A stretch of DNA of 64,000 nt from NCBI GenBank assembly GCA_914767715.1, contig OU612067.1, positions 26,076,162-26,140,161 on the forward strand, read 5' to 3'. Positions 40,301 through 55,300 of this stretch are shown here, piece after piece. Origin of the DNA: Membranipora membranacea. Its lineage: Eukaryota; Bryozoa; Gymnolaemata; Cheilostomatida; Membraniporidae. The position numbers were made by a program, and so were the translations under genes. The notes under the pieces are model-generated. The model had not been told where the DNA came from. It saw only the letters and a program-made list of their open reading frames with translations, and searched no databases. Numbering within the stretch: position 1 is the stretch's first letter; every line of letters starts with the position of its first letter.

Positions 40301-43300
40301 TTGCTGGTAAAGCAGTTCTGCTCATATAATTCTCCAGCTCTTTTATTCCATTATTATCGATTTTCAGGCCTGTTAAAAATGTCAAAAAGATTGTTATATA
40401 AATTTTCTGCGTAAAGATCACAGGTAAGAATGCAGTGTTGGAATAGTAATATGAGGTAATATTTCTGTGTCAGGTGTTCAGAATGACCGGGTCAAACCCA
40501 CTGACTGTGAAAGCTTACACCATGCCAATTGATGGGTCAGCGTTTAACACCATAGGAAATCCATGTGAAAAAGATTAGGCCAACATAAAATTGTACTTGG
40601 CCTTTACCGTATTCTGGAAAAAACTAATAACTTTACGCTCACAAGAAAACACAATCCTACTTACAAGGATATCTGAGGGGTTTTGGTACTGATTCTCTCT
40701 CTACAGGGTCAGTTATGTTTTCACAAGTGCATGTTTCCTCCCCGGAGTAGACAGTTTCAGCAGTGGACACCTCAAGGCTTTCTGGCTGTCGCCGAAAGTG
40801 GTCAAACCAATCAGGATCAACACTTGAAGCTGGGGTTTCCTGGTTTGTCATGAGACAATGAGAGCAGTAGAAGACATGTTCATATCGAACTCCTTTCCAC
40901 ACAGATTCCAGTTCAGTTGTGAGACGCGTTAGGGCATCCAGTTGGCTCTTCCAAGCAGAATCGATCTTCTTAGCAGGTGTTAGTGTAATTAATGACACAC
41001 ACTTCTCTTTGGCATCATGCAGAAGGTACTTTGATATCTGGCCACCTTCTTTGACCTTCGCTCCATTTGCACCGACCTCAGGTTCATTGTACGGATTGAT
41101 AACGTAATCCATCCATGCAGCAGTGATTAGATAATAAATGTAATGCGGTGCTGGCAGCCCATTCAGAAACAGGTCTATCCTTAGTGGGATGACTTTGGAA
41201 TTATCGCCGGGAATCGATATTCTTCCTTTGCAAAAGTATGGGATGATGAACTTTTCGTTGCGATCTTTACCCACTGGTCCACAAAGGAGGTGAAATGTTT
41301 TCAGAAGTGCGACCCCAACATCGATTGGAAGTTGCGTATCTTCCTTCAGCAGATAATGAAGCAAAGCAGACTCAAGAATTCCTGTTGATTTGAACACTTT
41401 CACCATCGCCTCATACTTTCTTTTGTCGATGGTCCTGCTGTTGAAAGTGAATGGTGTAAATCTAGCTGATCTGTCATCCCAAGCTTTGTCCTCTGTATGA
41501 TCATATAGTATCTCAACTACTTCAGCAAGGATTTGAGGTTGGTGAAACACGTACCCATGCAATGTTTCTGTATCTCTGAACCACATGATTTGACTAATAT
41601 CATTCAGATACTGAAGGTTTACATGCTCTGTGTCATTTGGAAATTCTTTTATGACAGTATCCAGATGAATGAACTGCTGCTCAGTCAGAGTTTTAAACCT
41701 TTCAAGCATCTTATACCAACTACCAGGTATTTCAGATATCAGAGAAGAACCGAGAGTGACAAGCATCTGCTGTAAAGCAGCTATACTATCTGACCCTGAT
41801 TTGTCAGAGAAAGTCAGCACATTTCCTATCAGGGGTTTTGTAGTGTCTATGAAATTAATCATCGACCAGAACTTGCTTGAAGGGGATGCGACATTCTTTT
41901 CTGAAGCAATAATCTTCAGACGCAACATCTCAGTACCATCTATTAGCTGCTGTTTTCTCTGAATAAGGCATTCTTTTGTCAGCAGGTCAGAATGAGTTAG
42001 GACTACTAATGGTCGAGGGAGAGAAGGGCACGCTGTATAGAGGTGGGAGAGCCAGGCTATACAGGTATCCTGACAAGCGGCCTCCACTCCGTTTTGTGAA
42101 GCTATCCTATCAAAGTCCGAAATGTTGATCACTAACAGGGGAATGAACTGAGTTTTAAATGTCAGTTGGTACCCAAATTGGTACACCCCCTGACCACCAA
42201 AATCGACAAACATTAGCTTGGTCTTTTCATCAACTTTTGCTTCACACAGTTTGAAAACCTTTGTGGCTTCATCTAACTTCCCTACAGCGGATCTTCGTTC
42301 CGTCAGTACTCTTTTCATTTGCTGAACACTCCTCACTAGACTTGTTTTCCCTGCTTCACTCTTTCCAATAACAGTCACAGGTAGGAATCGCACATTACTA
42401 CTTTTTTCCAATTTTAGGTCTGAATAGTATTTTCTCACAGCAGTCACACCCAGTTTGCAGACAGCATATGGAGGAGATGTTAGTGCAGTACAGCCATCAC
42501 CAACAATATATGTGAGTGTTTTGATGCTGAACAGGCTCTCAGGTAGTGTGGTGAGTGATGAGTTATAACCGATAGCCAGTGTATGAAGGTTACTCAGCTC
42601 TCCTACGCTGCAATAATAAATTATGTTTTTTACTTAACGAGGAAAATCTGAAACTGTTCACGACCTTCACTGTGTATGTATTTTTTACTTGCTGAACGAA
42701 GATCTCCATTTGCATTAGCATCATTCAAACTCTTTTGCTTTTTTGTTCTTTACTTGTCGGATAACCATGTTTGGTTATGGTAGGTAGTAATGAGTCAAAA
42801 AATATATTAAAGACTGTCCGCTATATCTTTAGTCCTTAATTTAGCATATTACCGAATCCTGGTGTCAAGTAGTGTTGGGCGAGTTTGAGTTCAAAACTCG
42901 TTGGGGCGAGTTTGTGTGGGCTCGATTTCGAGTTCAGGCCATTGGGCAAAACATAGAGTTATTATATACTCTAGAGTGGACAATGTGTACAAAAATAGCA
43001 TCAGTTTTTGTCCTACTTAATTATTGCGAAATCCATGACACAACGCAATCTGGTTGTGCATACCTAGTGCCTGCATCATATAACTTATCATTGAGAATAT
43101 ATGTAACGCGCATGGAAATTTAGATTTTTAGAATGCTTATAGCTATTTTTATCGGAAATTTTTTTGTGTCACACTATGTGGATCACTTGCAGGTATTTTC
43201 ACTCGCTGCCAGTGGAATATTTTTCAATGTTTTCCCATTGAAATAAGCCAAAATCTCAACCGCCAACACATCATTGTGATGAAATAGAAATTACCTGACT

Positions 43301-46300
43301 TAGCTCATTTGATATTTGATTAAAAGAGGTACAAGTAGACTGTGTAGAGTGATCGGAAGTGTAAAAATAGTGTATATGATGTTGATGTTTACATTTACAA
43401 ATAAACAACCATCAAATAAAATTACATCACACCCATCTCCTCATCGGTGAGAGAGCGAAATTATATCGGCTTTCTCAGCACTAATATAACCATGTTAATA
43501 TCTGTCTTGTTGGTAGAATTTTCTAAAAGTTGGTAGATCGCAGAGGTGAGTGCAAATAAAAAGATTCGGACCAATGATAAGGTATCATTGGTTAAAAGAT
43601 TTTAATTCACATTGTATACTAATATATGTACCTAAAGATCAAATATTATTAAAGCCTCTAATTACACCCTCTGTACTCTTCTCAACTGAACATTGATGTT
43701 GCAAAGACGAAATATTATGGTGTTCTCTCCATAATTTGCTGCAACTGATAACTGACTGCCATTTTCATATAATCAATCTTGACAGGTATGTATCTTGAGT
43801 TGTCCATTCGACGTTTTCTTGATATTCAGCGACTCAGCAGAAGAGTTTATGCATTTTTTGATGTGTTGGCTTGAATAGTTTCGGCAATAAAAAATCGAGT
43901 GGCCACCCCGGAGAGGGAATTAAGTGCTTTAAACGACATAGCCAAACAAAAACGCGAAATCTTTGGGCAGAAAATTTTTGAACCACGGGTTACTTGCACG
44001 CCTTGTATAATTGGAAGTCATAATACTGGACAGATAAAATGAACTCACTGAGTGTAAAACATTTTAGTAAGAGATACAGGACACAGTTAAACTGGCAGGC
44101 AAGTGGCAGGGGCAAAAACCGGCTAGCCTGGTATTGTGATTTTATCGCTATGATGTGTTGGCGGTTGAGATTTTGGTGTTTTAAGGGGATAACACAAATC
44201 TTTTTATCCCCTTACTGCTAAGAAACCAATTGCAAGTGGTCTTATAGTGTGACATGAAACGTTTACAAATACATTGCTAAAAATGCTCTAAAAGCGATAA
44301 AGGCAAGCAGCAAGCTTTTTCACCTCCAATTGTTTTTCCACAGGCTACTTGTACCACATGTTATCACAAAACAATAGTATCAATCAGTAGCTGGAACTGA
44401 ACAGTTAAAAAAAACCGACTGAGTGTGCAACAGACAGGACACAGTGGCAAGTGGCAGAAACGAGCTAGTCCTGTCATTGCGATTTAGCTGATGTGTTTGC
44501 GGTTGATAGTTGACTTATTTTAATTGGGGAATAGGAAAATTTTTATACTGACTGGAAGAGAGAACACCTGCAGGTGATGTAAATGGTGTTAAATGTGAAA
44601 TTCTCTGATGAAAATGGCTATTAGTGCTCCATAAACTAAATTTGTTTGTCCAATTCTAATATTTTCAATGGTTAAGTCAATGATTTGTCCACTATCCGAT
44701 AGAGATTTTGGCTTATTTTTACGGGAAAAAATAGAAACAATTTTTCCTCTGGCTGCGAGTGAAAATTCATGCAAGTGATCCACATAATGTCAGTTGAAAA
44801 AAATTCCGAAAAAATAGCTATAAAAGCTCATACCCGATATGTATATTCTCAATGATAAGTTATACGATACAGGCACTAGCCATGCACAACCAGATTGCGT
44901 TGTGTCATGGATTTCGCAATATTTAAGGAGGATGTTTTTAGCACGGCATTGTCCACTCTCGAGTATATAATAACTCTATGGGCAAAAATGAGTTGGCAAT
45001 AATAGGAGTTATCATTGCATTGATATTGAGGGAGTAACTCCAAAAAGGATGTTGGCAATAATGGGAGTTATTATCATAGAGTTATTATATACTCTAGAGT
45101 GGACAATGCAGTGCTAAAAACGTCCTACTTAATTATTGCGAAATCCATGACACAACGCAATCTGGTTGTGCATGGCTAGAGCCTGTATCATATAACTTAT
45201 CATTGAGAATTTACGTACTGGGTATGGCAATTTAGATTTTTAGAGCGCTTATAGCCATTTTTTCGGGAAAAAATTTTTGTGACACCATGTGGATCACTTG
45301 CAGGTACTTTCACTTTCAATTTCATGACGCAAAAAAATCTGGTTGTGCGTGGATAGTGCATGAATCGTTGACTTTTTCATTTAAAAGATTAGAATTGGAC
45401 ATACAAATTTAGTTTATGGAGCACTTATAGCCATTTTTTCAGAGAATTTCACATGTAACACCATTTACATTTAGATCACCTGCAGGTATTTCATCTTCCA
45501 GTCAGTATAGAAATTTTCTTATTCGCCCATTAAAATAAGTAAATATCAACTGCAAACACATGAGCTTAAATCGCAATGACAGGGCTTCGACTGTGTCCTG
45601 TCGCTCTAACTAATATGTCGCACACTCAGTCAGTTTATTTTATCTGTTCAGTTCCAGCTACTGAGGATGATTTGTGATAACATGGGGTACAAGTAGCATG
45701 TGGAAAAGCGATTGGAGGTGAAAAAGTTCGCTGCATGCCTTTATCGTCTTTAGATTTTTTTCTTTGTAAAACTTTTCATGTCACACTATTAGATGACTTG
45801 CAAGTGATTTCTTTACTAGTCAGGGGACAAAATGATTTGTGTTATTACTAAAAATCTCAACCGCAAATACATCATCAGGATAAAATCCGAATTATCTGGC
45901 TAGCCGGTTTTTGCCCCTACCACTTGCCTGCCAGTTTGATTGTGTCCTTTCTCTCTAACTAAAATGTTACACACTCAGTGAGTTCATTTTATCCGTCCAG
46001 TATTATAACTTCCAATTATACAATGCGTATAAGTAACCAGTGGTTCAAAAATTTTGAGCTTGAAGATCTCGGGATTTGGTTTGGCTATGTCATTTAACGC
46101 TCTAAATTCCTTCTCCAGAGTGGCCACTCGTGTTTGTATTGCCGAAACTATTCAAGCCAACACAGCAGGTTAAATCAATAAATACATAAACTCTTCTGCT
46201 GAGAATAGCAAAAAACGTCAAACGGAAAACTCGAGATTAATACTTGTCCAGATTGACTCTAGATTTTCTTAAATTCCCTAACTCAGTCTGGAAAATTGTA

Positions 46301-49300
46301 TGAAAATTGCAGTAAGTTATCAGTTGCAACACATTATGTAGAAAACACCATAACATTGTGTCTTTGCAACTCCAATCTTCAATTGAGAAGAGTACAGAGG
46401 GCGTAATGTGAGACTTAAATAATTTATTTCATCTTTAAACCACCTATAATAGTATACAATGTGAATTAAGATCTTTTAACCAAATTAATATATATCATTG
46501 GATCAATTCTTTTTATTTGCACCCACCCTCTGCGTTCTACCAACTTTCAGAAAATTCTACCCACACAACTGATATTAAGATGGTTATATGAGTGCTGAGA
46601 AAGCCAATATAATTTCGCATTCTCACCGATGTGACATTTGGTTTGCAGATATTTCAGATTTTTCACCATACTCAAAAAAAGAGATCATTTGGTTCAGGGG
46701 GGGGGGGGTGGTGTGATGCAATTTTCTCTGATGGTTGTTTATTTGTAAATGTAAAACATCAACATCATATACAATACTTTTACACCTCCGCATCCGATCA
46801 TTCCTACACAGTCTGCTTGTACTTCATTAAATCAAAAATAAAATAAGCCCCTTGAGTGTGTAACATATAAGTAAGAGAGACAGGAAACAGCTAATATGGC
46901 TGGCAAGTGGCAGTGAAAAAAATTAAGCTAGCCCGGTAGTTTCTAGTTCATCACAATGATGTGTTTGCGGTTGAGATTTTGGCTTATTTTAATGGGAAAA
47001 CATAGAAATATTTTCTAATGGCTGCGAGTGAAAATACCTGCAAGTGATCCACATAGTGTCACATAAAATTTTTTCCAAAAAATTGGGTATAAGCGCTCTA
47101 AAAATCTAAATTTCCACGCCCAATACGTACATTCTCAATGATAAGTTATATGATATATGCACTAGCCATGCACAACCAGATTGCGTTGTGTTATGGATTT
47201 CGCAATAATTAAGTAGGACAAAAACTGATGCTATTTTTGTACACATTGTCCACTCTAGAGTATATAATAACTCTATGGTTATTATACACTAATATTGAGG
47301 AAGTAACTCAAAAAAGGATGTTTAACTAAGAAAATGATGTTTCACAACTAATAGACCCAGAGGGTAAAACATTGACCTACTGTATTAATGAATATTTATA
47401 GCACCCAACCAAACTGGTGAACCAACTAGTTGAATGCATATTCACAGTAGACATGGACATACATTAACACGCTGTATCTTGAAAACCGCAATATTTGTAT
47501 GATTATACAGAACTCGAACTCGCTCGAACTCGACTCGAAAATTTCGGTATAAGCTCGACTCGATCGTCATCACTGCTGATTTGCCCATCACTAGTGTCAA
47601 ATTCTCAAACTCCTACTCATTAATGTAAGAACCCAGTTTTGCTGGTAATTGCCAATAAAACCTTCAGGTGGTAGTGGGTAGACAACTAGCGCTAGAACAA
47701 AGAGGATTCTCACTCTCCCCTAAATCCCCTAAATACCCTAAATTCCATTAGATCAGCAGTTGTAAGTTTTATTAACAAAGTCACAAAAAAACCTCCCATT
47801 CCAATATACCTAAATATACTTTAACTTGCAAACAGATGAGATATATATACTCTGCTTCACCACAGAATAACCACATACATTAAATGCAGTCAGAGCCATT
47901 TTGATATTTGATTTGCAATTTAGTAGATGGCTAAATTTTAACTGTGACCAACTAGTAAAAAATTATTATAAAAAAAAAATTTTCTTGATATTAGTATATA
48001 CCAGTTCATCATGTCATGTGAGATGTGATGATGACCATTGTAAATAAATTATATTGTTTATCAAAAACGCAAATCACTCAAAATTACAGTAATTATGTTG
48101 ATGTACTTGCAGTATCTTTTTAATACATTTATCTAAAGTGATGAAATGATATTTCAACCAAAATTTCATTAGCCATAGACTGACTTCCTTGTGATCCAAT
48201 ATACATCTTTCATCAAAAAGATTTGATAGGTAAATGTTAGATTGTTTTGCAGACTCAGATTAAGTATAGGATGTCACACTCACCACTCAGGTAGCTGTTT
48301 GAGATCACATCCGACCACACGTAACTCTCTCAGTGATCTCAGCTCACACAGCCACCCAGGTAATGTGTGTAGAGCTCCATTACCTGATACATCTAATAAC
48401 TCCAGCTGAGTCAGTGACCTGATACTGTAATATATACATGTATATATAATAATACATCATGTGAGATGAGGAGCAGGATCCACCCCATTTCTTCTATCTC
48501 ATTTCGCACCAGGCCGTTAGATAGTCACGGCTGAACAACATTAGTAATTATTCTTGAGACATATAATTTTTAGTCTGCATCCGTACTATGCAGCCTTATA
48601 CAATAAGCCATAGTTGGCAGGAAGGCAACATAATTTTTCATCACCTTATTTTTAAGTTATTTATGTATTTATTTTATGTATTTATTTTATTTTATGTAGT
48701 TATTTTAAGTTATTTAAGCCATTTATGTCACATCATGAAAAACATTAGTAATAATGAATTGTTGCTGACACTAAAAGTATATATTTATATAGAAGTTAAT
48801 ATTTCAAAAAATTGAGGACTACGGATTGCAAATATCTTTTATCAGTGACAATGCCGTAGTAAATAATAGACTGAGATTAAGAGATACAGACTCACTGTCA
48901 AACAACTAGCTATGATGGAATTTTCTACACTTAATTACTACATTAGTTATCAATGGAGGATTTTAATTTTATATTTGAATCCTAAAATCTAAAACTCAGA
49001 CAGAAGTTTGGCAAATTCCAATGTGAAAGCTAATTTATTGGAATGTAGGGATAAAAGATAATATAGTTATCGTTATCAACGTAAGACATTATTCTTACTT
49101 AAACTTGACCGATTTCTCAAGTCTGAATCCTTATAACACAGCCTTTTGATAATGTATCGCTGGTAAAAAGACAACCTGTTTATTCACTTTAGCTTAGTTA
49201 TTTATATTTCACAGCCTCTTCAAAGGTAAGGATTATTGAAGAAATAAAAAACAAAATTTGAATCGACTCGACAGACTCACCACTCAGGTAGCTGTCTGAG

Positions 49301-52300
49301 ATCACAATCTCTAACACTTAATTCCCTCAGTGCTCTCAGCTCACACAGCCACACAGGTAATGTGTGTAGAGCTTTATTACCTGAGGATTATGCTGATTGA
49401 CTTGAATTTTTAGAGCTGCCTACTCTCTGTGATTCTATTTCTGAGATGTCTAAAATTGTTTTTAACAATATTGCGTCCAATGAAGACCATCTTCTTTTTA
49501 GTTGTGTTGTTTTTAACTGTGCAAAGGTATCCTCTTGCCTACATACCATCTATCGCCCACCAAAGTGCAGGACACAAAAGCATTTAAAGAGCTTTTTTCC
49601 TTACCACATGTCAGCTTTCAACAAAGTTAAAACTTCTCATTTTCATGTACCAATCCAATTTTATCGCTTGTTGATACATGGATTAAAATAATAAACCTAA
49701 CCTAACCTAACCTAACCTACTGGCTGGTTCACATTGTCCCAGATGACATTGGGATGCCATCTCAGATGCTTATCCCAGATGGTCCCAGTCTTATGTTCAC
49801 ATTACAAAATTCCTCCCAGACAAGCAGTTAGGTTTTAGTCTGGGATAGTGCTGGGATGAAGTTCACATTCTTTAGGGTCGTCCCAGATAGTCCCAGATCG
49901 ACCCAGATCATCCAAATGTCCGGTTCACATCGCACCCAGATGCAAAATGAGTCTGGGTTCGTCTGGGACAGCATCAAGAAAGTTCGACGCTTGCGACCAT
50001 CCCAGATAACCTAACCTAACCTAACCTGATACATTTAATACCTCCAGCTGAGTCAGTGAACTGATGCTGTAATAAATATACATGTATATTAATACATCAT
50101 GTGAGATGAGGGGCCAGATCCGCCTCATTTCTTCTATCTCATATTCGCACCAGGCCATTATCCCACCTCCCGTTCTCCCATGAAGCCATTTCGTTCCCAC
50201 CCTGGATGAGTTACCATGCTGCCATTTTCCTGCTTGGACAATTTCTCACCAATCCATTTTTCCACCAAGACATTTTCAGTTTGGGCCGTTTTCCGAACAA
50301 GCCATTTTTCCTCCAAGAATAATTCCAAATGGACTGTTTTTCCACCAAGACCATTTATCACACCATGCAGGTTTTCCCGGCATAGTTTTTTTTAACATAT
50401 ATTAACAGCTTCCACGTCCAGCCAACGTTGTAAAAAGCAGTTTGGGTAATGGACCTGTGAGTTGATTTCATTGTTATAGTTTGTGGATTTTATTTTGAGT
50501 TTTCCAGCGCACAAGTAATTGTACAACTGACTGATTTCAACAAAATGGTCTCAATGTTATAAAATACTTTTTCAGCAAAAGAACTTTATTGTGCCTATAG
50601 CCTTTTCTGTACCAATCAGAGAAGAACTGCGAGATCATATTAATGTAATTGAATAACTTACTGACCAATGGGCAGAACATAAATTAGGGCATTGGGACAT
50701 TTTTTCACACGCCATTTTGCTACTACACATTATTCAAAAGTCGTACAGCATTCTTCGATCCATATGTCTTGCTGAAGAGATATTCGGTAAACGCTGACAA
50801 GGTTATTGGCAAATTCCCTCTTTAAAATGAAGCTTACACCATGTGTGTAGACTGCATGGCCTGACCAGGCATGTCAAAGTTTGTTGTACTAATTTCCAAC
50901 CTATTCTCAATAACAAACAAACAATGTAAAGAAAATTAAACTCCTTTTGGGGTTTTGAGGCTACAACTTTTTTCCGAGACAATTTCATGATATTCAAGTT
51001 TTATCAAACTTTGAAATTGTTTCCTCTTGTAATAGTCGGGGATCCCGAGATCAAAATCCATGTTGAAAGTGTAAAAGCTGAGTTTCATACATTATTTAGT
51101 ATAAGTGTTATATTTTTGTATTCCACCCTCAAAACAGTAATCACAAGGGGGGTTTTATGGAATTTCACTCATGTTAATCAGGAGGGACAACTTTTTTCAT
51201 AATCAACTGTTCAGAAGATATATTTAACTTGTGATAAAAGTTTTCAATATTTTGAGCTAATACTCTGGATTTAGTTTCCTGATACCATTAGCTTTGCATA
51301 GGAATTTAACATCATTTACCCAGATTGTTGATGTGCTGCCAATAGCGCAACGTCATGACATTACATTAATTTTTTGTGTTTGTCAACTTGAAAGTTTTAA
51401 ACTGAATCAGCAGAAATTTTTATAAGTGTCTAGAGAATCATAATTGAAAAATTTATTCAGCTATCTCTGATCAGTTGGGAATTATAATGAATTTAACCCG
51501 AGTATGCCCCTTTATGAATGAAGTGAATTGACATAACGCTATACAATCTTGATCGTATTGTGTGTAATTGTTGCAAATTGTTGTGGATTGATCAAAGAAG
51601 ATTCTGTATTGTCTTTGTACATAACCTAGTTAGAGCCAGCTGCTGGATGAATCCTGACGTAACAATATTAACTTTAAATGATAAGTCAGCGGCCAAACAG
51701 ACAAAGTCCTCTATGCCGTAACAAATTACCTGTTTATTCACCCTACACAAGAAAATGTTATATAAAACTTTAATCTTAGAGTTCAACAAATGGCTTGATC
51801 CTTGGCTGCCAGACAGACAAAGTTTTTTATGCCGTAACATTTTTTTTTCCGGTTTCTGTTTATTTGTAATAAAAGGTTCTTCTAAAAAAAAATGATGACA
51901 GCGGAGCGATCAGGTAGTCAGAGACTAGAATGGCGACCGCCCGATTAACAGTATGACCAAGAACTATGTGGCCGAAGACAGCCCAAGGAACCCCGCCCGC
52001 CACGCCTGCTGACTATGCACCACACCCCCACAGGGCCCTGGTCAGCCGACCATGCAGACCAAGGGGCTCACAAACCCTTTCACCAGGAAGGTACCTGTTG
52101 GACCTTACCCCCTGCAGTTTTTGGCTCTTTGAGGGACAACTCCAAATTTACTTCTTCTGAAACTAACATTTGGTGAGCTCACACAGATCTCACAATTTGA
52201 AATTGTTTTTGAATATAATATTAAAAAGCGATATTTAAATAGCATTTGCACCGGCATAATTTTAAGGTGCTCAAAGAATGAAGTTACATGGCCTCGTGGA

Positions 52301-55300
52301 TGAATTTTTAAAATGACACGGAGTGCTGATTTTTGTAAAAGTAAAATTTGGTTTATCTCGCATTCAGCTGCATGGCCCCAGAACTCGACGCCGTGAATTA
52401 AGTGTGGGTAAAAAAATGTGTAGTATAAATTTATCATCATTGGAATATCTAAATATGGTCTTATGGAACGCATGAGCAACAGTATAAAATTGAGCTTTTT
52501 ACAAATTTGTACAATATGAGGTTTAAAAGTTATGTTACTGTCAAGCTCAATCCCTAAGAATTTTGTATTACCAAATTAACTGTTTATTCACTCTACACAA
52601 GAAAATGTTATATAAAACTTTAATCTTAGAGTTCAGCAATTGGCGTGATCTAACTCCACGCCAATTAGGAGTGAAGGTTTCCGTCGTAGAATTATGTTGT
52701 TATCGGACCATTATGATTTTATCGGTCATTTATATATGATTTGTACCTTTTGATTGTGTGTCCATGTAGACCTGGTGTTGTGACCGCTGCCTATATAAAT
52801 GAGAACTTTGATATTCATTGGGAGTCGGTTAGTTGAGTTTTACACTTATAGTTGAGTTTTGACATATACAATTTTAACTGAGTTTTAACTTTGACTTTTA
52901 ATAGACATAAAATAAAGTATTTTAGAGCGTTTTCAATAACTAGACTTGTTTATTGTACATGTTGAGTTAATGGTAAATTTGGATATCTATTGAGTTAGTG
53001 GTAATTATGATACAAAACAGACAGTGAATAATTGATAATTATCCCTTATCTCTAAAAGGGGCTGCTCTGGTAGCGTCTACAAAAGTAGTCGTCATGGACG
53101 GTCACCTGAGTACCACCATGAGGTGAAACCAACACAAATTCTAAGTGTTTAGTTGTCTTAAAAAAGCTCTACATTAACAGAAATCCAAGCTTGAGACATT
53201 CTGAATGATATCATATAATTCTAACTCATTATTCAGACACAATTAACCTGTTTTTTACTATATATCATTATTTATGATTCGTTTTCTATTCGTAACAGAT
53301 GATTATCAACGGTGCATTTACGATGTGTTATGTCCATAGATTTAAAAACAGTTTTTAAATCTATTGTTATGTCTCAAAAACCAATTCAGACAAAATTGTG
53401 CGATCAAGCTATACTTTTATCAATTTTAATCACTGAAATCAAGACAATATCATTTTAAGTTACAGAAAATTGGGGATGCACAGGAAAGATTCCATTCTAT
53501 CGATGAACACAAGCAGATGAATGTGCTGCCACAGATACTATGATTCAATTTTGCTTGCCTTTGGTCTATTCTAATTAACACATTATGTAGGACAGTAAAA
53601 CAGTTAGATTTAAACTTCCGACAAATACACTCAACCTAAACCATGAGTTAATAAAGTTGCTAGCTCTGTTTAGTTACCAGGTTACAAACTCCAGCCTATC
53701 CAGCTTGGACTTGAAGGAACCTATAAAGTCATACTCCATTAATCAGTCCAGGTCAATCCTGTAAATAAATTTGAAAAGCCTAACGATTACTATGGGATGC
53801 ACACTTGGGGGAGGTAGTAGGCAAATATTCATGAGAATGACGCCTTGCTAAAGTGTGCTGGTCTTGAGAGATGTTTTTAATAAGTACTTTAGCATTGTCG
53901 TCGTGGTAATGGCTAACCACTTTGAGTCTGCGGTCACATCTGCGTCCGAGAGCTTGGGAAGTTTTGGAGTTCTAAAGACCAGTGGTGTTTGTTTTTTTGT
54001 TATTTCGTCTCATTATGCAGAAAAGACTTGCAGCCCTCCTTTGCACAGCTTCAAGCCTGTTGGCCAGACCATCATTCACACAGTTTCATGCGGCCAATGC
54101 ACTCCAGCACCGGTCTTACTGGTTGGCTGTACGTGTCTTTTTCACAGCTTTGGAGATGGTCAGAACGTTGCACCTGTTAAACCTTAATGTGCTGTTAGTT
54201 TTGGAAGTGATGTTGATTATCTGAGTTCGCCAGGTTAACTTGCTGTTAAAGGTAACTCCTAGATATTTGACACCTTTGAGCTCTAAGTATTTTAGTGTGG
54301 TGTTGTTACAGTGACGCTGAGTGTGGCCAATGATGCTTTGAGAAAGTCAAGAGTTGCCTTCTCATGTGGTCGATCTCAAAGTCAAACCTTCCAACAAGCT
54401 TGAGAGGGTTTGCAGAACATCCTGCAAGTCCTGGTGGTTTTGGGTTGTATTGTATACCATAATGTCTTCCAGTAGTGTATTCATAGCTTGGGCCAGGGGG
54501 CCATGGTCCTTCCATCCTACCACTACCACCCCATGAATTTTGAAAAAAACTCTTAAAATTGCCATAAGTGTTTTAAATACGCAATGACTCTATTTACGAT
54601 TATCAATAACAGGTGATCAGGGGGCCCCTTGTGATATATGTATGGATAATGAAGCAATAAAGCACCAATGAAGCTGTTTTATAATGGCAAATTTCAGCTT
54701 GCTATGAGGTTTAGAGTTCATCAACACATCAAAACTGATACATGTGAGCTATCCTTCAGCGCCATGGCCGGCCCTAAAACATACTTTGGGCCAAACTTGA
54801 ACAAACAGCTTCTGAACATTGCATGTTCTAAATTGGTTCCACACTATAAAATAAATGTTCACCGATTCTTTTTCAGTTCTAAGTATCGATCACAGTAGAG
54901 ATTAAATGATGTCCCTCCCTGTAACCCTAAGATCCCTGTGGCCAAATTCTTGTCAATTTTCTTCTCAAAAAGGACTGGAATGTCTCAAAACTGCCTCTGA
55001 TTTATGATAGTTTCCTGGGGGAGGTCCCCCTTACCCTCTGGCGGGAAGGCCCTGAAGCACCCCTCCCGCACCCATCCCGCCTGGCCCCACCACTTCAAAA
55101 CCCATGGACACAGCCCTGATGTCATCTGCAAATAAGCGGACTATGCATTTAGTGTTTTCAGGTAAGTCATTGATGTAATACTGGAACAGAGTAGATTCTA
55201 TGACTGATCCTAGGGGTACTACTGATATCACATCGGCCATTGATGATTCATCACTATCACCCAACGCTCTCCGCTTTCTTCCAGACAAGAAGTCTTCTAT

